Part shown: positions 1 to 5,291 of the stretch, one piece after another | Numbering within the stretch: position 1 is the first letter of the stretch | How the letters are laid out: each line of letters starts with the position of its first letter | Source: Saprospiraceae bacterium | GTDB lineage: Bacteria > Bacteroidota > Bacteroidia > Chitinophagales > Saprospiraceae | Direction of reading: 5' to 3' | DNA length: 5,291 bases | NCBI GenBank assembly: GCA_027009605.1 | Contig: JALVCY010000078.1 | Span: 1-5,291, forward strand | Position numbers and translations under genes: made by a program | Notes under the pieces: generated by a model | The model's database searches: none | What the model saw: only the letters and a program-made list of their open reading frames with translations | What the model was told of the DNA's origin: nothing

Positions 1-550
1 GCCTTATGATCAAAAGCCTTTTATTGCCATCAATACCAAAGATTCTATTTGTTACGGTGAGACGGTTCGGCTAAATGCTTTATCGACTCTTCATGAACCG
101 GTGTATTCGTGGTACAAAAATGGAATGACCATTTGTGACACTTGTGCATTCACGACGACCCGGCTAATCAAAGATGATTTAATTTTGCTCTATGGAATAG
201 ATTCTATTGGCTGCGAATTAACTACAGCGGAAAGCTTCCCGGTCATCATGTCATACAATCTGTACATCCCCAATGTCTTTAGCCCCAATCATGATGGCTT
301 TAATGACCGGTTTACCTTCTACCCGCACAAAAAAGCAGAAGAGTTAGTCATTCTTCAAATATATGACCGATGGGGAGAATTGATTTACGAAGCCAATCAT
401 CGGGACATTCATGCTTTTGTCAACGATGGCTGGGATGGCCGATACAAAGGCAAGATGATGGATCCGGGAGTGTATGTCTATTGGGCAAAAGTCAAATTTA
501 TTGATGGCACGGAGAAGGAGTATAGTGGAGATGTGACACTAATACGGTAG
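1..550 (+). CDS. C-terminal part of a T9SS-exported surface protein with gliding-motility-associated (CHU_C, type B) sorting domain; 5' end outside window
   Basis: The reading frame is open from base 2 to the TAG at 548-550, giving 182 residues with no plausible start, so the gene begins upstream of the window; the GTG at 101 lies inside a domain and is not the start. Residues about 14-83 look like an Ig/PKD-like module (DSICYGE, YSWYKNG, CDTC, DSIGC), a common building block of large Bacteroidota adhesins. Residues about 88-182 match the gliding-motility C-terminal domain: YIPNVFSPNHDGFNDRF, then IYDRWGELIYE, NDGWDGRYKG, DPGVYVYWAKV and a terminal SGDVTLIR. In this family the domain is the type B signal that sends a protein through the type IX secretion system to the outer surface. 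What the rest of the protein does cannot be seen. It converges on queG across a small mobile element. The domain call is firm; the cargo function is unknown. Confidence 0.9.
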   Translation, partial: PYDQKPFIAINTKDSICYGETVRLNALSTLHEPVYSWYKNGMTICDTCAFTTTRLIKDDLILLYGIDSIGCELTTAESFPVIMSYNLYIPNVFSPNHDGFNDRFTFYPHKKAEELVILQIYDRWGELIYEANHRDIHAFVNDGWDGRYKGKMMDPGVYVYWAKVKFIDGTEKEYSGDVTLIR

Positions 551-575
551 AGTAGTACTACTTTCGTAAAAAATC

Positions 576-587
576 GTAACTGTTTAG
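576..587 (+). repeat. Left terminal inverted repeat of the MITE-like element
   Basis: GTAACTGTTTAG, perfectly complementary to 726-737. It directly abuts the AAAAAATC duplication at 568-575 and starts with the GTAA tetranucleotide typical of IS66-family ends. Confidence 0.85.
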
Positions 588-632
588 GTGTCCCAATTTT
601 TAGATAGAAAATAGGCATTTTTGTGGATGTTG

Positions 633-664
633 ACGTAGGGGCGCACGGCCGTGCGTCCCTACGT
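633..664. repeat. REP-like 32-bp palindrome inside the MITE-like element
   Basis: This is a 16-bp stem with no loop, centred between 648 and 649, starting ACGTAGGGGCGCACGG. The only mismatch is G641 against T656, which is a G-U pair in RNA. The core resembles the GTAGGGGCGCACGGCC type of GC-rich palindrome dispersed in many environmental bacterial genomes and often grouped with REP sequences. Its GC content is far above its surroundings. It could act as a transcript-stabilising or terminating hairpin between the two convergent genes, but neither side has a clean U-run. Whether it is an original part of the element or a second insertion into it cannot be decided here. Confidence 0.7.
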
Positions 665-725
665 GAAAAAATTTTAGCAAAAGCATGCGCAGAAAGGGCA
701 TTTTCTAGCAAAAATTAGCGGGTAG

Positions 726-737
726 CTAAACAGTTAC
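726..737 (-). repeat. Right terminal inverted repeat of the MITE-like element; supplies the queG stop codon
   Basis: On the minus strand this reads GTAACTGTTTAG, identical to the left end. Its second to fourth bases are the in-frame TAA (736-734) that ends queG, so any gene entered in this phase is stopped at the element border. The AAAAAATC copy at 738-745 adjoins it. Confidence 0.85.
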
Positions 738-1654
738 AAAAAATCAATATTTCGCTTCAAGCCTTCATATTTTGTCCGCTTGACGGGTGTCCCAAAAAAC
801 CATTCATCAAATTGCTCTTCAGTCATCTCGTCCCAATCTTTTCTCGAAAGAGAAACATAGTCGGCTCGCGGCCGGAAATCCGGTTCTTGGTGCGCTTTCG
901 CAAAACGATTCCAAGGGCACACGTCTTGACAAATATCGCAACCAAAAATCCAATCGTCCATTTTTCCTTTAAACTCCGTTGGAATCTCCCCTTTGGACTC
1001 AATCGTTAAGAAGGAAATACATTTGGAGCCATCCATCAAATAACCTTGCGGCGAAATCGCATCCGTCGGGCAGGCATCAATACATCGAGTACATCTGCCA
1101 CAGTGATCTTGTATGGGCGCATCCGGTGGCAAGTCTAAATCAGAAATAATTTCCGCAAGAAAAAACCAAGAACCTTTTTTAGGGTGAATAAGCAGCGTGT
1201 GCTTTCCGCGCCACCCTAAGCCACTCTTTTCTGCCCATTGCCGTTCCAAGACCGGAGCCGAATCCGTAAAAATCCGGCCATTGACGGTTCCCACTTTACT
1301 TTCTATTTCTCGAAAGAGTATTTTGAGCTTCTTCTTCAAGACCTTATGATAATCTCTACCCACCGCATAAGAAGCGATTTTGGGCTGCCCTTCCGACCAC
1401 TTCAAATCCGGCTGATGATAATTATGAATAAATGAAATCACTGTCTTTGCCCCAGGCACCAATGCTCTTGGATCCACTCGCTTCTCAAAGTGATTAGCCA
1501 TATAGGACATGCTCCCATGATAGCCTTTATCCAACCATTCCTGCAGTTTCACAGCGGCATCATCCAGGCGTTCTGTCCGTGCCACACCAACGCCATCAAA
1601 ACCCAACTCCTTGGCCCGTTTTTGAATAAAACGTTTTAGCTCCGCCGGATTCAT
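734..1654 (-). CDS. queG: Epoxyqueuosine reductase QueG
   Basis: QueG is the cobalamin-dependent iron-sulfur enzyme that reduces epoxyqueuosine to queuosine in the wobble position of tRNAs with GUN anticodons, the last step of queuosine synthesis. I take the ATG at 1654-1652 as start (306 aa, MNPAELKRFIQKRAKELGFD), which fits the family N terminus. A TTG at 1681 would add nine residues lying inside the helicase frame and is less likely. Visible motifs are YHGSMSYM (45-52), DPRALVPGAK (61-70), SYAVGRDYHKVLKKKL (95-110) and DSAPVLE (131-137), whose Asp is the proposed proton donor. The two [4Fe-4S] ligand sets are CGRCTRCIDACP (185-196) and C212 with CDICQDVCPWN (239-249). There is no C-terminal HEAT-repeat extension as in the longer E. 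coli form. The start is one base after the helicase stop (TAA-A-ATG), suggesting co-transcription and translational coupling. The last codons were altered by the element at 576-737, which replaced a probable FLRK ending by FL. Confidence 0.95.
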   Translation of the reverse strand: MNPAELKRFIQKRAKELGFDGVGVARTERLDDAAVKLQEWLDKGYHGSMSYMANHFEKRVDPRALVPGAKTVISFIHNYHQPDLKWSEGQPKIASYAVGRDYHKVLKKKLKILFREIESKVGTVNGRIFTDSAPVLERQWAEKSGLGWRGKHTLLIHPKKGSWFFLAEIISDLDLPPDAPIQDHCGRCTRCIDACPTDAISPQGYLMDGSKCISFLTIESKGEIPTEFKGKMDDWIFGCDICQDVCPWNRFAKAHQEPDFRPRADYVSLSRKDWDEMTEEQFDEWFFGTPVKRTKYEGLKRNIDFL

Positions 1655-1655
1655 T

Positions 1656-3896
1656 TTACGAAAGTACTTGTAACTTGGCAAACCGCAGCATCAACCGGCG
1701 CTCCGGCTTGTCCATATCTTTGAAATAGACGGTAGCTACTTTTTTATCATTAGTGCCATCAATTTGCAGGACTTTGCCTTTGCCAAAAAATTCATGCATC
1801 ACAGTTACGCCCTTTTTAATATCATCAATTGAGCTAGGCTTAAAATTAGGAATCTTCCGCTTGGGTAGTTTCTTCTTTGGCAAATAAGGCTTAAAAGAGC
1901 CCTGCACAGTCGATGTTGTCCGAAGGGGGCGTTCAACAACATTAGACTCGACAATTTCTGTTGATATTTCCGAAAGGAAGCGACTCGGTGTCCCATAGGT
2001 CATCTGCCCAAATTTGTAGCGGCTCTCTGCATAAGTCAAAGTCAAATATTCTTCGGCACGGGTCACTGCGACATAAAACAAACGACGCTCTTCATCCAAG
2101 GCTTCATTACTTTCCATAGACATAAAAGAAGGAAATAATTTCTCTTCCAATCCTGTCACAAAAACAGATTTAAATTCCAGTCCTTTTGCAGCATGCACAG
2201 ACATAAGTGTCACAGTATCAGTATTTTGGGCATCCTTATCTGCATCGGTCAACAAGGAAATATTTTGAAGCCAGCCGGTCAAGGTTTTGGGCTCTTCATC
2301 TTGACTTACGGCTATTAAGTCTTGCTCTTCGTAGGATTTTATACCATCTAAAAGAGAGTTAATATTATCAATTCTTCCGATACCTTCCGGCGTATTATCA
2401 GCCACTAGAATGGGACGCAAGCCACTGGCATTAAAAATAAAACGTGCCAAATCTGAAGGAGGCACCGTAGCCATCTTCTTCTGAAAACCTTTGATTAATA
2501 ACTTAAACTTAAGTAGCGAGTCCTTGGCACGTGCCGGTAAAGGAGCATTATCAATCGCTTCCCAAAGTGAAAGCTCTTCCGCCTCTGCATACTTAGACAA
2601 CTTCTCTATCGAAGTCTTTCCAATTCCTCGCTTAGGATAATTTACAACTCTACGGAAAGCTTCTCCATCATTAGGGTTAATGGTCAGCTTGAGATAAGCC
2701 ACCAAATCTTTAACTTCTTTTCGTTGATAAAAAGACAGTCCACCATAGATTCGATAGGCGATATCATAACGTCTAAAGTATTCCTCAAAAATCCTAGACT
2801 GGGCATTCGTTCTATACAGGATAGCAATTTCTTTATTTTTGAGATGATTTCTATTTTTTTGTTCCAGGATACTATCAACGACGCGTTTGGCTTCTTCCGC
2901 ATCTGAGCTTGTTTTGATTACTTTAATTTTGTTCCCTTCATTTTTATCTGTCCAAATCTCTTTTTTTATTTGGCGATTATTATAGCTGATAATTTCATTA
3001 GCGGCTTGTACGATATAATTGGTGGAGCGATAATTCTGCTCTAGTTTAAATGTTTGTACATTTTTAAAATCCTTTTCAAATCCAAAAATATTATCAATAG
3101 TGGCTCCCCTAAAAGCATAAATACTTTGTGCATCATCACCGACGACACAGATATTTTCGGGGCTACCATCATAACGGACTAATTGTTTTAATATGGAATA
3201 TTGCAAAAAGTTGGTATCTTGAAACTCATCAACCATTACATACTTAAATTTTTTGCGATACTCCTCTAATACTGATTTTTCCTTTCGGAAAAGCCAATAT
3301 AGAAAGTACAACAAATCATCAAAATCCATTGCTCCGGAACGATGATTTCGTCCCATATATCTTTTATAGATTTGATAAAAATAAGGTCTTCTGGCTGCTC
3401 GGTCTTCCGCCATTAAATCTTCGTGTAATTCATATTTGCTCGGAGCAATCAGGTTGGTTTTGGCACTTGATATCCTAGCTGCAATGGCATTGGGGCTATA
3501 GACTTTAGGGTCTAAAGACATTTCGGATATAATACTCTTGATGACATTCTTTGAATCCTGTGCATCATAAATCACAAAGTCTTTTGGATAACCCAATTTA
3601 TCCGCATTGTAACGCAATATTTTTGCAAAAACAGAGTGAAAAGTACCTGCCCAAACTTGATGCACTTTATCTCCTACTACATTGGCTATCCGCTCCTTCA
3701 TTTCGCGCGCCGCCTTATTCGTAAAAGTCAAAGACAATATATTCCATGGTGCCACTCCTTGCTCCAAGATATAAGCTATTCTGTAGGTCAAGACTCGAGT
3801 TTTCCCTGAGCCCGGTCCTGCAATGACCAATACAGGCCCTTCAGTCGTTGTTACCGCCGCTTTTTGAACGTCATTTAGTTCGTCTAAATATCCCAT
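1656..3896 (-). CDS. uvrD: UvrD/PcrA-family superfamily 1A DNA helicase
   Basis: This is an ATP-dependent 3'-5' DNA helicase of the UvrD/PcrA/Rep group, acting in nucleotide excision repair, mismatch repair and removal of replication or transcription obstacles. All SF1A motifs are present in order: Q motif LNDVQKAAV (7-15), Walker A AGPGSGKTR (26-34), Ia LTFTNKAAREMKER (56-69), motif II VDEFQDTN (222-229), motif III VVGDDAQSIYAFRGA (251-265), motif IV LEQNYRST (285-292), motif V TLMSVHAAKGLEF (563-575) and motif VI EERRLFYVAVTRAEE (602-616). A basic linker (KKKLPKRK, 674-681) leads to a Tudor-like C-terminal fold (about 695-746, GVTVMHEFFGKGKVLQID), which in PcrA/UvrD contacts RNA polymerase. 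The 746-aa length is normal and nothing is missing. The ATG at 3896 puts the Q motif at the expected place; no Shine-Dalgarno is visible. A weak -7-like TTACTTTG lies at 3947-3940. The exact paralogue (uvrD or pcrA) is uncertain. Confidence 0.95.
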   Translation of the reverse strand: MGYLDELNDVQKAAVTTTEGPVLVIAGPGSGKTRVLTYRIAYILEQGVAPWNILSLTFTNKAAREMKERIANVVGDKVHQVWAGTFHSVFAKILRYNADKLGYPKDFVIYDAQDSKNVIKSIISEMSLDPKVYSPNAIAARISSAKTNLIAPSKYELHEDLMAEDRAARRPYFYQIYKRYMGRNHRSGAMDFDDLLYFLYWLFRKEKSVLEEYRKKFKYVMVDEFQDTNFLQYSILKQLVRYDGSPENICVVGDDAQSIYAFRGATIDNIFGFEKDFKNVQTFKLEQNYRSTNYIVQAANEIISYNNRQIKKEIWTDKNEGNKIKVIKTSSDAEEAKRVVDSILEQKNRNHLKNKEIAILYRTNAQSRIFEEYFRRYDIAYRIYGGLSFYQRKEVKDLVAYLKLTINPNDGEAFRRVVNYPKRGIGKTSIEKLSKYAEAEELSLWEAIDNAPLPARAKDSLLKFKLLIKGFQKKMATVPPSDLARFIFNASGLRPILVADNTPEGIGRIDNINSLLDGIKSYEEQDLIAVSQDEEPKTLTGWLQNISLLTDADKDAQNTDTVTLMSVHAAKGLEFKSVFVTGLEEKLFPSFMSMESNEALDEERRLFYVAVTRAEEYLTLTYAESRYKFGQMTYGTPSRFLSEISTEIVESNVVERPLRTTSTVQGSFKPYLPKKKLPKRKIPNFKPSSIDDIKKGVTVMHEFFGKGKVLQIDGTNDKKVATVYFKDMDKPERRLMLRFAKLQVLS

Positions 3897-3951
3897 TTTA
3901 ATTAATTGTAAGGTTACTGAAAGGTCTCAAGTATCAGTGCAAAGTAATTAA

Positions 3952-3975
3952 ACACAGACCAAGCTTAGTCCGTGT
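3952..3975 (-). terminator. Possible intrinsic terminator after the membrane-protein gene
   Basis: On the minus strand, eight bases past the stop at 3984, ACACGGAC (3975-3968) pairs with GTCTGTGT (3959-3952) across an 8-nt loop. The 8-bp stem has one G-U pair. The following TTAATT is only a weak U-tract, so termination may be partial and read-through into the helicase gene is possible. Confidence 0.4.
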
Positions 3976-3983
3976 ACTAAAAT

Positions 3984-4454
3984 CTAAATGTATCCTCTAT
4001 TATATTTACTCCAAACCGCTTTAACCAGCCTAAAGGGAAAGATAAAAGTAGCTATCATACTCCCAATAGCAAAGAAAAACATTTCCTGCCGGAAAAAGTT
4101 AGCAAAAGCCATTTGAGTATCATATTCTCCCGGTTTTAGAAAAGGTATCAAGCTGCCATCATCCCAAAACATTTTGAATTCACGATACATTGTCAAGGAA
4201 TATAAAAATAGCGGAATAGATACAAAAATAAAGGCTATCATCAAGTTTCTTGAATTCGCCAAGAAGGTATGTCGTAATAAAAAAACATGCCTAGTTACAG
4301 TTATAAAAATAACAATAAAGGCCATATTGGCGACCAAAAACGGATAGCTGACGAAGCCGGTAGTGACTCTCAGATAAACCAGTAGGCATATAATTGCTGT
4401 CACCAGCCACCAGCCTAATTCAAAAGTTAGTTTGTTTGTCAATTGCTTTGTCAT
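3984..4454 (-). CDS. Four-helix integral membrane protein of unknown function
   Basis: I do not recognise this 156-aa protein. Four hydrophobic segments can be seen at about residues 13-31 (LGWWLVTAIICLLVYLRVT), 36-58, 70-88 (LMIAFIFVSIPLFLYSLTM) and 124-146 (MFFFAIGSMIATFIFPF). The short N terminus (MTKQLTNK) and the basic C terminus (KAVWSKYNRGY) would both be cytoplasmic. A roughly 35-residue loop between helices 3 and 4 (EFKMFWDDGSLIPFLKPG) is the main soluble part and would face the periplasm. No catalytic motif, cysteine pair or cofactor site is evident. The ATG at 4454 is preceded by a good Bacteroidota -7 element (4482-4475), which supports it as a real, separately transcribed gene. 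It is followed by a possible terminator and then by the helicase gene 87 bp downstream, so no functional link to that gene is implied. Confidence 0.8.
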   Translation of the reverse strand: MTKQLTNKLTFELGWWLVTAIICLLVYLRVTTGFVSYPFLVANMAFIVIFITVTRHVFLLRHTFLANSRNLMIAFIFVSIPLFLYSLTMYREFKMFWDDGSLIPFLKPGEYDTQMAFANFFRQEMFFFAIGSMIATFIFPFRLVKAVWSKYNRGYI

Positions 4455-4474
4455 GTTTCGTAGATTTCCGTGTA

Positions 4475-4482
4475 CAAAGATA
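4475..4482 (-). promoter_or_regulatory. Bacteroidota-type -7 promoter element for the membrane-protein gene
   Basis: On the minus strand 4482-4475 reads TATCTTTG, a full match to the TAnnTTTG consensus of the Bacteroidota primary sigma factor. It would put the transcript start about 12-16 bases before the ATG at 4454. A matching TTG/TTTG -33 element at the usual spacing is not evident, so the promoter is supported by the -7 box and its position only. Confidence 0.5.
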
Positions 4483-4532
4483 CAATTTTTTGAGTACTTG
4501 TCCTGTCAGACTAAAATACTTTGAGCTTTTTG

Positions 4533-4637
4533 GAAGTTGAGACGTTCGCCTTCGGCTCTCTTGGTGAGAACTTGTCCCGATTACTATCGTGGATTCGGAC
4601 TTTGTGGTTGAGAGCTTCGCAGGTTGAGATGATTTGG
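4533..4637 (+). repeat. Direct repeat A, copy 1
   Basis: About 105 bp, starting GAAGTTGAGACGTTCGCCTT and ending GTTGAGATGATTTGG. It is about 94 percent identical by eye to 4784-4889, with a handful of substitutions and one single-base indel near 4569. It contains several GTTGAG and CTTCGC/CTTCGG sub-motifs and a degenerate palindrome, CCCGATTACTATCGTGG. The strand shown is arbitrary. The 85-aa frame running through it (4521-4778) is judged non-coding. Confidence 0.8.
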
Positions 4638-4783
4638 ATTTTTATGGGGATTTTGGGTCTTTGGTCTTTGGGGCGCGCCTATGGCGCTTTTGGTCTTTGG
4701 CTTGGATGGTGGTTTGTTCTTGGCTTCGTTTATTTCATTATTCGGTATTCTACATTCGATATTCTGCAAGTTTTTTAGTTGAA

Positions 4784-4889
4784 GAAGTTGAGACGTTCGC
4801 CTTCGGCTCCCTAGGTTGAGAACTTGTCCCGATTACTATCGTGGATTCGGACTTCGTAGTTGAGTGCTTCGCAGGTTGAGATGATTTGG
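4784..4889 (+). repeat. Direct repeat A, copy 2
   Basis: Second copy of the 105-bp repeat, 251-252 bp downstream of the first. It starts GAAGTTGAGACGTTCGCCTT and shares ACTTGTCCCGATTACTATCG and GCAGGTTGAGATGATTTGG with copy 1. It is preceded by TTTTTAGTTGAAGAAGTTGA, which recurs at 4941-4960 at the head of a third, shorter and more diverged unit. Confidence 0.8.
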
Positions 4890-4935
4890 GTTTTTGTTTG
4901 GGATTTTACTCATCATCTGATATTTGGGATTCTGT
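4883..4935 (+). repeat. Direct repeat B, copy 1
   Basis: A T/G-rich segment beginning GATTTGGGTTTTTG and ending GATATTTGGGATTCTGT. The second copy, at 4988-5041, differs at several positions and by one indel in the middle. It overlaps the end of repeat A copy 2, so A and B are parts of one larger degenerate unit. Confidence 0.65.
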
Positions 4936-4987
4936 TTGGGTTTTTAGTTGAAGAAGTTGATTCGCTCGCAGGCTTCGCTAGTTGAGA

Positions 4988-5041
4988 GATTTGGATTTTT
5001 GATTGGGGTTTTACTTTATGATTTGATATTTGGGATTCTGT
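4988..5041 (+). repeat. Direct repeat B, copy 2
   Basis: Begins GATTTGGATTTTTG and ends GATATTTGGGATTCTGT, matching 4883-4935. Together with repeat A it makes three successive degenerate units (starting near 4533, 4773 and 4941) in a stretch with no gene. Positions 4455-5171 hold the membrane-gene promoter, these repeats and the tandem repeat at 5077; I see nothing else there. Confidence 0.65.
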
Positions 5042-5076
5042 AATTGATATAGTTGTAAGATTTTTTAGCTGCCTAG

Positions 5077-5108
5077 CCGTTACACCGCTATACCGCTACA
5101 CCGTTAGT
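5077..5108 (+). repeat. Short tandem repeat, four 8-bp units
   Basis: Four consecutive units: CCGTTACA, CCGCTATA, CCGCTACA and CCGTTAGT, i.e. consensus CCGYTAnn. It lies between the degenerate direct repeats and the 5S terminator. No coding or RNA role is apparent. Confidence 0.6.
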
Positions 5109-5171
5109 TGCCTTTGGCTCGTTGTAGATGATGAGAAGGTCGGTATTTGGGCGAGATACTTCTTTTCGGGC

Positions 5172-5200
5172 AAAAAAAAAGCCCATCCAAAGGATGAGCT
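5172..5200 (-). terminator. Intrinsic terminator of the rRNA operon
   Basis: On the minus strand AGCTCATCC (5200-5192) pairs with GGATGGGCT (5188-5180) around a 3-nt loop, a 9-bp stem with one G-U pair. It is followed by an unbroken run of nine T (5180-5172, the first shared with the stem). It begins about 12 bases after the 3' end of 5S, the expected place for the end of an rrn transcript. Confidence 0.9.
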
Positions 5201-5212
5201 ATTAAAAAAAAT

Positions 5213-5291
5213 TGGCAGCGACCTACTCTCCCACCGTAAGGCAGTACCATCGGCGCTGAAGGGCTTAACTACTCTGTTCGGAATGGTAAGA
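5213..5291 (-). rRNA. rrf: 5S ribosomal RNA, 3' part (5' end beyond the right window edge)
   Basis: The minus strand shows the conserved 3' two-thirds of bacterial 5S rRNA: CCATTCCGAACAGAGTAGTT near the window edge, containing the CCGAAC loop (5281-5276), then AAGCCCTTCAGCGCCGATGG, GGTACTGCC and GGGAGAGTAGGTCGCTGCC. About 79 of the usual 110-120 bases are present. The exact 3' end near 5213 is an estimate, because the complementary 5' strand of helix I is outside the window. Since 5S is normally last in a 16S-23S-5S operon, the 23S and 16S genes should lie to the right, on the same strand. It forms the large subunit's central protuberance. Confidence 0.95.

Larger units (their letters stand above)
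568..745. mobile_element. Small non-autonomous (MITE-like) transposable element with 8-bp target-site duplication, probably IS66-mobilised
   Basis: The element spans 576-737 (162 bp). Its ends are a perfect 12-bp inverted repeat, GTAACTGTTTAG at 576-587 and its reverse complement at 726-737. It is flanked by a direct repeat AAAAAATC at 568-575 and 738-745, an 8-bp target duplication. The arms stay similar further in: AATTTTT (595-601) against AAAAATT (710-716), and TAGAAAAT (605-612) against ATTTTCTA (700-707). Most of the element can therefore fold back on itself, with a GC-rich palindrome at the centre. It is too short for a transposase and holds no credible ORF. Established knowledge: IS66-family elements begin 5'-GTAA and make 8-bp duplications; assignment to IS66 is an inference from those two traits. 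It sits between the stops of two convergent genes and overlaps the end of queG. Confidence 0.85.

Noticed and set aside
101..103. GTG as the start of the left-hand surface-protein gene
   Set aside because: The frame continues open to the window edge and residues before it (DSICYGETVRL) are part of the same Ig-like module.
478..711. 77-aa minus-strand frame between the surface-protein gene and queG
   Set aside because: It runs through the mobile element and its GC-rich palindrome and then antisense to the sorting domain. It has no family resemblance or start signal and breaks apart once the insertion is removed.
1679..1681. TTG as the queG start, giving 315 aa
   Set aside because: The nine extra residues are read from the end of the helicase gene and lack family resemblance. 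The ATG at 1654 gives the usual N terminus.
4646..4673. G-runs (GGGG, GGG, GG, GGGG) resembling a G-quadruplex
   Set aside because: One run has only two G, so at best a two-tetrad structure could form. In such T/G-biased DNA this is expected by composition alone.
4521..4819. Hydrophobic plus-strand frames of 85 and 61 aa (4521-4778, 4634-4819) that could pass for small membrane proteins
   Set aside because: Their hydrophobicity comes from T/G-rich repeat DNA. The same peptide VETFAFGSLG appears in two different frames because it is encoded by the direct repeat, and there is no promoter or start signal.
4533..5108. CRISPR array
   Set aside because: Repeats are long, diverged and of uneven spacing, some overlap, and no cas gene is in the window.
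1..5291. A new defence or biosynthetic system
   Set aside because: The helicase is a standard full-length housekeeping UvrD/PcrA and queG is a housekeeping tRNA enzyme. No nuclease, reverse transcriptase, toxin-antitoxin pair or synthase accompanies them.

Overview
The window looks like a chromosomal segment from a member of the Bacteroidota. Four things point there: a gliding-motility-associated C-terminal (type B, T9SS sorting) domain on the left-hand protein, a TAnnTTTG-type -7 promoter element, no clear Shine-Dalgarno sequences in front of the start codons, and moderately AT-rich DNA. It does not pin down a genus.

Layout, left to right. Positions 1-550 (+) hold the 3' end of a gene for a secreted or cell-surface protein: an Ig-like segment followed by the CHU_C sorting domain. 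Positions 568-745 hold a small non-autonomous transposable element of 162 bp (576-737). It has GTAACTGTTTAG terminal inverted repeats, an AAAAAATC 8-bp target duplication and a GC-rich REP-like palindrome at its centre. Next come three genes on the minus strand, transcribed right to left: a four-helix membrane protein of unknown function (4454-3984), a UvrD/PcrA-type DNA helicase (3896-1656) and epoxyqueuosine reductase queG (1654-734). The helicase and queG are separated by a single base and are probably co-transcribed. Positions 4455-5171 carry no credible gene. This stretch is a T/G-rich cluster of degenerate direct repeats ending in an 8-bp tandem repeat. At the right edge is the 3' part of a 5S rRNA gene (minus strand) with a strong intrinsic terminator, so the window lies just downstream of an rRNA operon whose 23S and 16S genes should lie beyond the right edge.

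The most informative observation is the mobile element. Its right terminal repeat now supplies the stop codon of queG. Removing the element and one copy of the duplication on paper restores a reading frame that ends FLRK-stop instead of FL-stop. It also places the original queG stop only 7 bp from the stop of the convergent surface-protein gene. The insertion is therefore reconstructable base by base. The 5'-GTAA end and 8-bp duplication are the hallmarks of the IS66 family, so an IS66-type transposase acting in trans is the best guess.

The genes do not form one pathway: DNA repair (helicase), tRNA modification (queG), a membrane protein of unknown role and a T9SS cargo are simply neighbours. 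I found no evidence of a new defence system, CRISPR array or biosynthetic cluster here.
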